From assembly GCA_046155895.1 (NCBI GenBank), contig JBJXFB010000063.1, positions 13,394 through 77,393 of the forward strand: a DNA stretch of 64,000 nucleotides. The letters run 5' to 3'. A model generated the notes under the pieces. The model had not been told where the DNA came from. It saw only the letters and a list, made by a program, of their open reading frames with translations, and did not search any database. This document shows, piece after piece, positions 61,693-64,000 of this stretch. Made by a program: the position numbers and the translations under genes. The DNA is from DASYPQ01 sp046155895. GTDB lineage: Bacteria > Planctomycetota > UBA1135 > GCA-002686595. The stretch's first letter is position 1. Every line of letters starts with the position of its first letter.

Positions 61693-62472
61693 CTAGCTCC
61701 CGTGGCCGCCGGGCGCGCGGTACACGAGGATCGCGCGGGCGCCCATCTCTCCGGGGAGCTTGTGCTCCCACACCGTGTCGAGCCGGAATCCCAGACGCTC
61801 GGCCTCCCGCTCGCCGGCGCGCACCTCGCGGCCCCAGGACGGCCCCTTGAGCATCACGAGGTCCTTGTGGGAGTGGCGGACCTTCCGCAACAGCCGCACG
61901 TTCTCGCGCACGGAGCTCACGGCGCGGATCATGACGACGTCGTAGCTCTGCCGGGCGAGGTGGTCCTCGGCCCGGTCGCGCACGACGCTCGCGTTCTTGA
62001 CGCCCAGCGTCTCGACGCAGCGCGTGAGGAAGTCGGTGCGCTTCTGGACCGAGTCGATGAGCGTCACGCGCGTGTCCGCGTCGGCCATCGCGACCGGCAG
62101 GCCCGGGAAGCCCGCGCCGCTGCCCAGGTCGAGCACGCTGCGCCCGAAGAGCGACACCTGCCGGGTGACGCGCCAGCTGTCGAGGTAGTGCTTGGCCGCC
62201 ATCTCGCGCGGGTCGACGATCGCGGTGAGGTTCACCTCCCGGTTCGTCTCCAGGACCATCCGCGCGTGCTGGGCGTACCGTTCGAGGACCGCGGGCGGGA
62301 TCTCCTCGCCCTCGAAAGCCCAGCGCATCGCCTCGAGCAGCGTTTCGACCGGCGCGAGGGGCGTGTCGGGGTTGCCCTCGAGGGGGTCGTCGACGACGAC
62401 TTCCTCGGCCGGATCCTTGGCCCCCGGCTCGTCGGCGTCGCCTGGCTTGCTGGGCTGCGGGATCGTGCTCAT
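61693..62472 (-). CDS. rsmG: 16S rRNA (guanine527-N7)-methyltransferase
   Basis: 259 residues. Methylates G527 of 16S rRNA with SAM. DLGSGAGFPGLPVAM is the SAM loop; VTLIDSVQKRTDFL and VRDRAEDH follow as usual, preceded by REVNLTAIVDP and HYLDSWRV. An N-terminal acidic extension of about 45 residues is unusual for the family. Followed by the small membrane-protein gene; preceded on the same strand by tRNA-Trp, 50 bp away. Confidence 0.93.
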   Translation of the reverse strand: MSTIPQPSKPGDADEPGAKDPAEEVVVDDPLEGNPDTPLAPVETLLEAMRWAFEGEEIPPAVLERYAQHARMVLETNREVNLTAIVDPREMAAKHYLDSWRVTRQVSLFGRSVLDLGSGAGFPGLPVAMADADTRVTLIDSVQKRTDFLTRCVETLGVKNASVVRDRAEDHLARQSYDVVMIRAVSSVRENVRLLRKVRHSHKDLVMLKGPSWGREVRAGEREAERLGFRLDTVWEHKLPGEMGARAILVYRAPGGHGS

Positions 62473-62522
62473 GGGGCGGGGCGGCGGATGTCGATCTCGG
62501 CGGAGTCCGAATCGGCGGGCTC

Positions 62523-62600
62523 TGGCAGGGCAGCAGGGATTCGAACCCCGAACCTACTGATTTGGAATCAGTCGCTCTAACCGATTGGAGCTACTGCCCT
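62523..62600 (-). tRNA. tRNA-Trp, anticodon CCA
   Basis: 78 nt with encoded CCA. Acceptor AGGGCAG pairs with CTGCCCT; anticodon stem ACTGA/TCAGT encloses loop TTCCAAA, giving CCA; D-arm GCTC...GAGC; T-loop GTTCGAATC. Confidence 0.96.
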
Positions 62601-62614
62601 CCGCGCGAACGGGG

Positions 62615-62644
62615 AGCGTACTCCAGCCCCGCCGGGCGCGGCAA
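62615..62644 (-). promoter_or_regulatory. Promoter of tRNA-Trp
   Basis: Minus strand TTGCCG (62644-62639), 18 bp, TACGCT (62620-62615), 14 bp before the tRNA. Nearly identical to the tRNA-Leu(CAA) promoter at 26975-26946. Confidence 0.5.
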
Positions 62645-62712
62645 GGGCCGGAGCCTCGGACTGCCGCACGGTGCGCGGGTCGGGCCCGCGCAGTAGATTC
62701 TCGCGCTTCGCG

Positions 62713-64000
62713 ATGACCCAGGACGATCCGAGCGAGGACAGGGAGCGCAGCGATCCGGACGCCCTCCGCCGCGATCGAGACCAGGTTCCCGTGGCGGTCC
62801 CGGCGGACACGATTCCGCGCTCGCGCCTCGATCAGGACGCCCTGCGGGTGATCTCGCGCCTTCAGCGCAACGATTTCGAGGCCTACCTCGTCGGCGGGTG
62901 CGTGCGCGACCTGCTCATCGGGCGCATCCCCAAAGACTTCGACGTCGCCACGAGCGCCCACCCGCGCCAGATCAAGCGCCTGTTCAGGAACGCGCGCATC
63001 ATCGGCCGCCGTTTCCGCCTCGCACACCTGACCTACGGCAGCCACATCGTCGAGACGGCGACCTTCCGCCGCGAGCCCGACTCTGCCGCTGCCGAGGACA
63101 GCGGCGACGAGCCGGCCGAGGGAATGTCCGCGGAGCTGCCGGAGGGAACGCCCGAGGACCTCCTCATCACGCAGGACAACGAGTTCGGGACGGCCGAGCA
63201 GGACGCGCAGCGGCGTGATTTCACGATCAACGCGCTCTTCTACGACCCCACGCGCTCGGTGATCCACGACTTCGTCGGCGGGCTGCGCGACCTCGAGGAC
63301 GGCGTCCTGCGCACGATCGGCGATCCGCACGTGCGCATGGCGGAGGACCCGGTGCGGATCCTGCGCGCGGTCAAGTTCGCCACCAGACTCTCCTTCCGCA
63401 TCGACGAGCGCACCTGGGACGCGATGACGGCCCTCGCACCGCAGCTTTCTCGCGCGGCGCCCCCGCGCGTCCTCGAGGAGGTCCTCCGGCTCCTGCGATC
63501 GGGCACGGCGCTGGGCGCAGTGCGCATGCTGCGCGCGTGCGGGGCGCTGCGCGTCGTCCTCCCCGAGGTCGACGCGTTCCTCGGGGAACGCGACGATCCC
63601 GTCGCGGCGGAGCGCGCCGACAGCCTGTGGCGGCTCCTCGAGGCCCTCGACAACGACGTCCACACGGGCTTCGTGCCGACCACGCCGCTGTGCCTGGCGA
63701 TCCTCTATCTCCGCATCATCGAGCAGGACGTCGATCTCGCGGCTGGGCCGGAGTCTCCGGGCGGCCCGGGATCCCACGACGTCCTCGCGACGGCGTCGCG
63801 CGTGCTGGAGCCCGTGGCGCAGAGCTCGCGCATCGCGCGACGGGACTACACCCGCGCCGTGCGCATCCTCGACCGGCAGAGGCGCTTCACGACGCCCGCC
63901 TCGCGGCGGTTCCGGCCGCTGCTCTTCGTCTTGAGCGAGGAGTTCCCCGAGGCCCTCGATCTGTTCCGCCTGCGCTCCGCCGCGCGCGGCCAGGGCGGGG
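62713..64000 (+). CDS. pcnB: PcnB-like poly(A) polymerase / class II nucleotidyltransferase, 3' truncated by the window
   Basis: 429 codons visible from ATG 62713, open to the window end. AYLVGGCVRDLLIGR, then PKDFDVATS with an intact DxD; the PcnB-specific block LFRNARIIGRRFRLAHL; an acidic insert of ~35 residues; QRRDFTINALFYDP; DFVGGLRDLEDGVLRTIGDP; RMAEDPVRILRAVKFATRL. These favour poly(A) polymerase I over a CCA enzyme. It should add A tails to RNA 3' ends and promote decay. It differs clearly from the CCA-type gene at 2706. The C-terminal basic domain cannot be judged. Confidence 0.9.
   Translation, partial: MTQDDPSEDRERSDPDALRRDRDQVPVAVPADTIPRSRLDQDALRVISRLQRNDFEAYLVGGCVRDLLIGRIPKDFDVATSAHPRQIKRLFRNARIIGRRFRLAHLTYGSHIVETATFRREPDSAAAEDSGDEPAEGMSAELPEGTPEDLLITQDNEFGTAEQDAQRRDFTINALFYDPTRSVIHDFVGGLRDLEDGVLRTIGDPHVRMAEDPVRILRAVKFATRLSFRIDERTWDAMTALAPQLSRAAPPRVLEEVLRLLRSGTALGAVRMLRACGALRVVLPEVDAFLGERDDPVAAERADSLWRLLEALDNDVHTGFVPTTPLCLAILYLRIIEQDVDLAAGPESPGGPGSHDVLATASRVLEPVAQSSRIARRDYTRAVRILDRQRRFTTPASRRFRPLLFVLSEEFPEALDLFRLRSAARGQGG

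Noticed and set aside
62713..64000. Duplicate of the nucleotidyltransferase at 2706, suggesting misassembly
   Set aside because: The two proteins share only family motifs; the second has the PcnB-specific RRFRLAHL block and an acidic insert, so they are distinct genes.

Overview
The window is about 70% GC, densely coded on both strands, and reads as a chromosomal segment of a Planctomycetota-like bacterium, probably from the Poly30/Saltatorellus-type side of the phylum. This placement is inferred from FG-GAP/VCBS and ASPIC/UnbV secreted proteins, HEAT-repeat secreted proteins, a cysteine-patterned C-terminal domain (FC.GDG...CPCGN) carried by three tandem secreted paralogues, a eukaryote-like UDP-sugar pyrophosphorylase, a cytochrome b558-type succinate dehydrogenase and many GTG/TTG starts. 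No prophage, integrase, IS transposase or CRISPR array is visible. The only mobile-DNA trace is a 154-bp MITE-like element.

Layout. 1-14.1 kb: a truncated ASPIC/UnbV protein, a pilin-like protein, a tRNA nucleotidyltransferase, a minus-strand block dxr-rseP-ubiA-like (isoprenoid synthesis, site-2 protease with four PDZ-like units, prenyltransferase), a Nudix hydrolase, then a plus-strand run starting with purM and continuing through a TPR-like protein, a hydrolase-fold protein without its serine, a membrane/spermidine-synthase-like fusion and a small anchored protein. 14.1-26 kb: a secreted HEAT protein, the MITE-like element, an orphan histidine kinase, sdhCAB, a MaoC-like hydratase, a large unknown protein, CvpA, and a cobalamin riboswitch ahead of a secreted propeller-like protein. 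26-40.8 kb: a long minus-strand block holding NifU-like, tRNA-Leu, dapB, ddl, the UDP-sugar pyrophosphorylase, the fatty-acid operon rpmF-plsX-fabH-fabD-fabG-acpP-fabF, and thpR-recA-alaS. 40.9-51.4 kb: surface genes (VCBS lipoprotein, toroid-like secreted protein, two GT39-type membrane glycosyltransferases, PfkB kinase, UPF0104 membrane protein, HEAT lipoprotein). 51.4-64 kb: an outer-membrane-type lipoprotein, tmRNA, three tandem secreted paralogues, an anchored protein with a probable ATC start, smpB, tldD-pmbA, tRNA-Leu, mscS, rsmG, tRNA-Trp and a truncated pcnB-like gene.

How the genes fit together. Several blocks are textbook operons whose genes overlap by 4 bp (sdhC/A/B, plsX/fabH, recA/alaS, ddl/dapB). 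The trans-translation pair ssrA and smpB lie 4.4 kb apart, with the paralogue array between them. All three tRNA genes encode their CCA end, although the window carries two class II nucleotidyltransferases.

The most noteworthy items are the MITE-like element with a 10-bp target duplication, the B12 riboswitch controlling an apparently non-B12 secreted protein, the three-paralogue secreted array, a gene whose membrane anchor is reachable only from an ATC start, two tiny membrane-protein frames beside mscS, a kinase-like gene that starts 3 nt after a tRNA CCA, and -35 boxes of the TTGAC type built on upstream stop codons.
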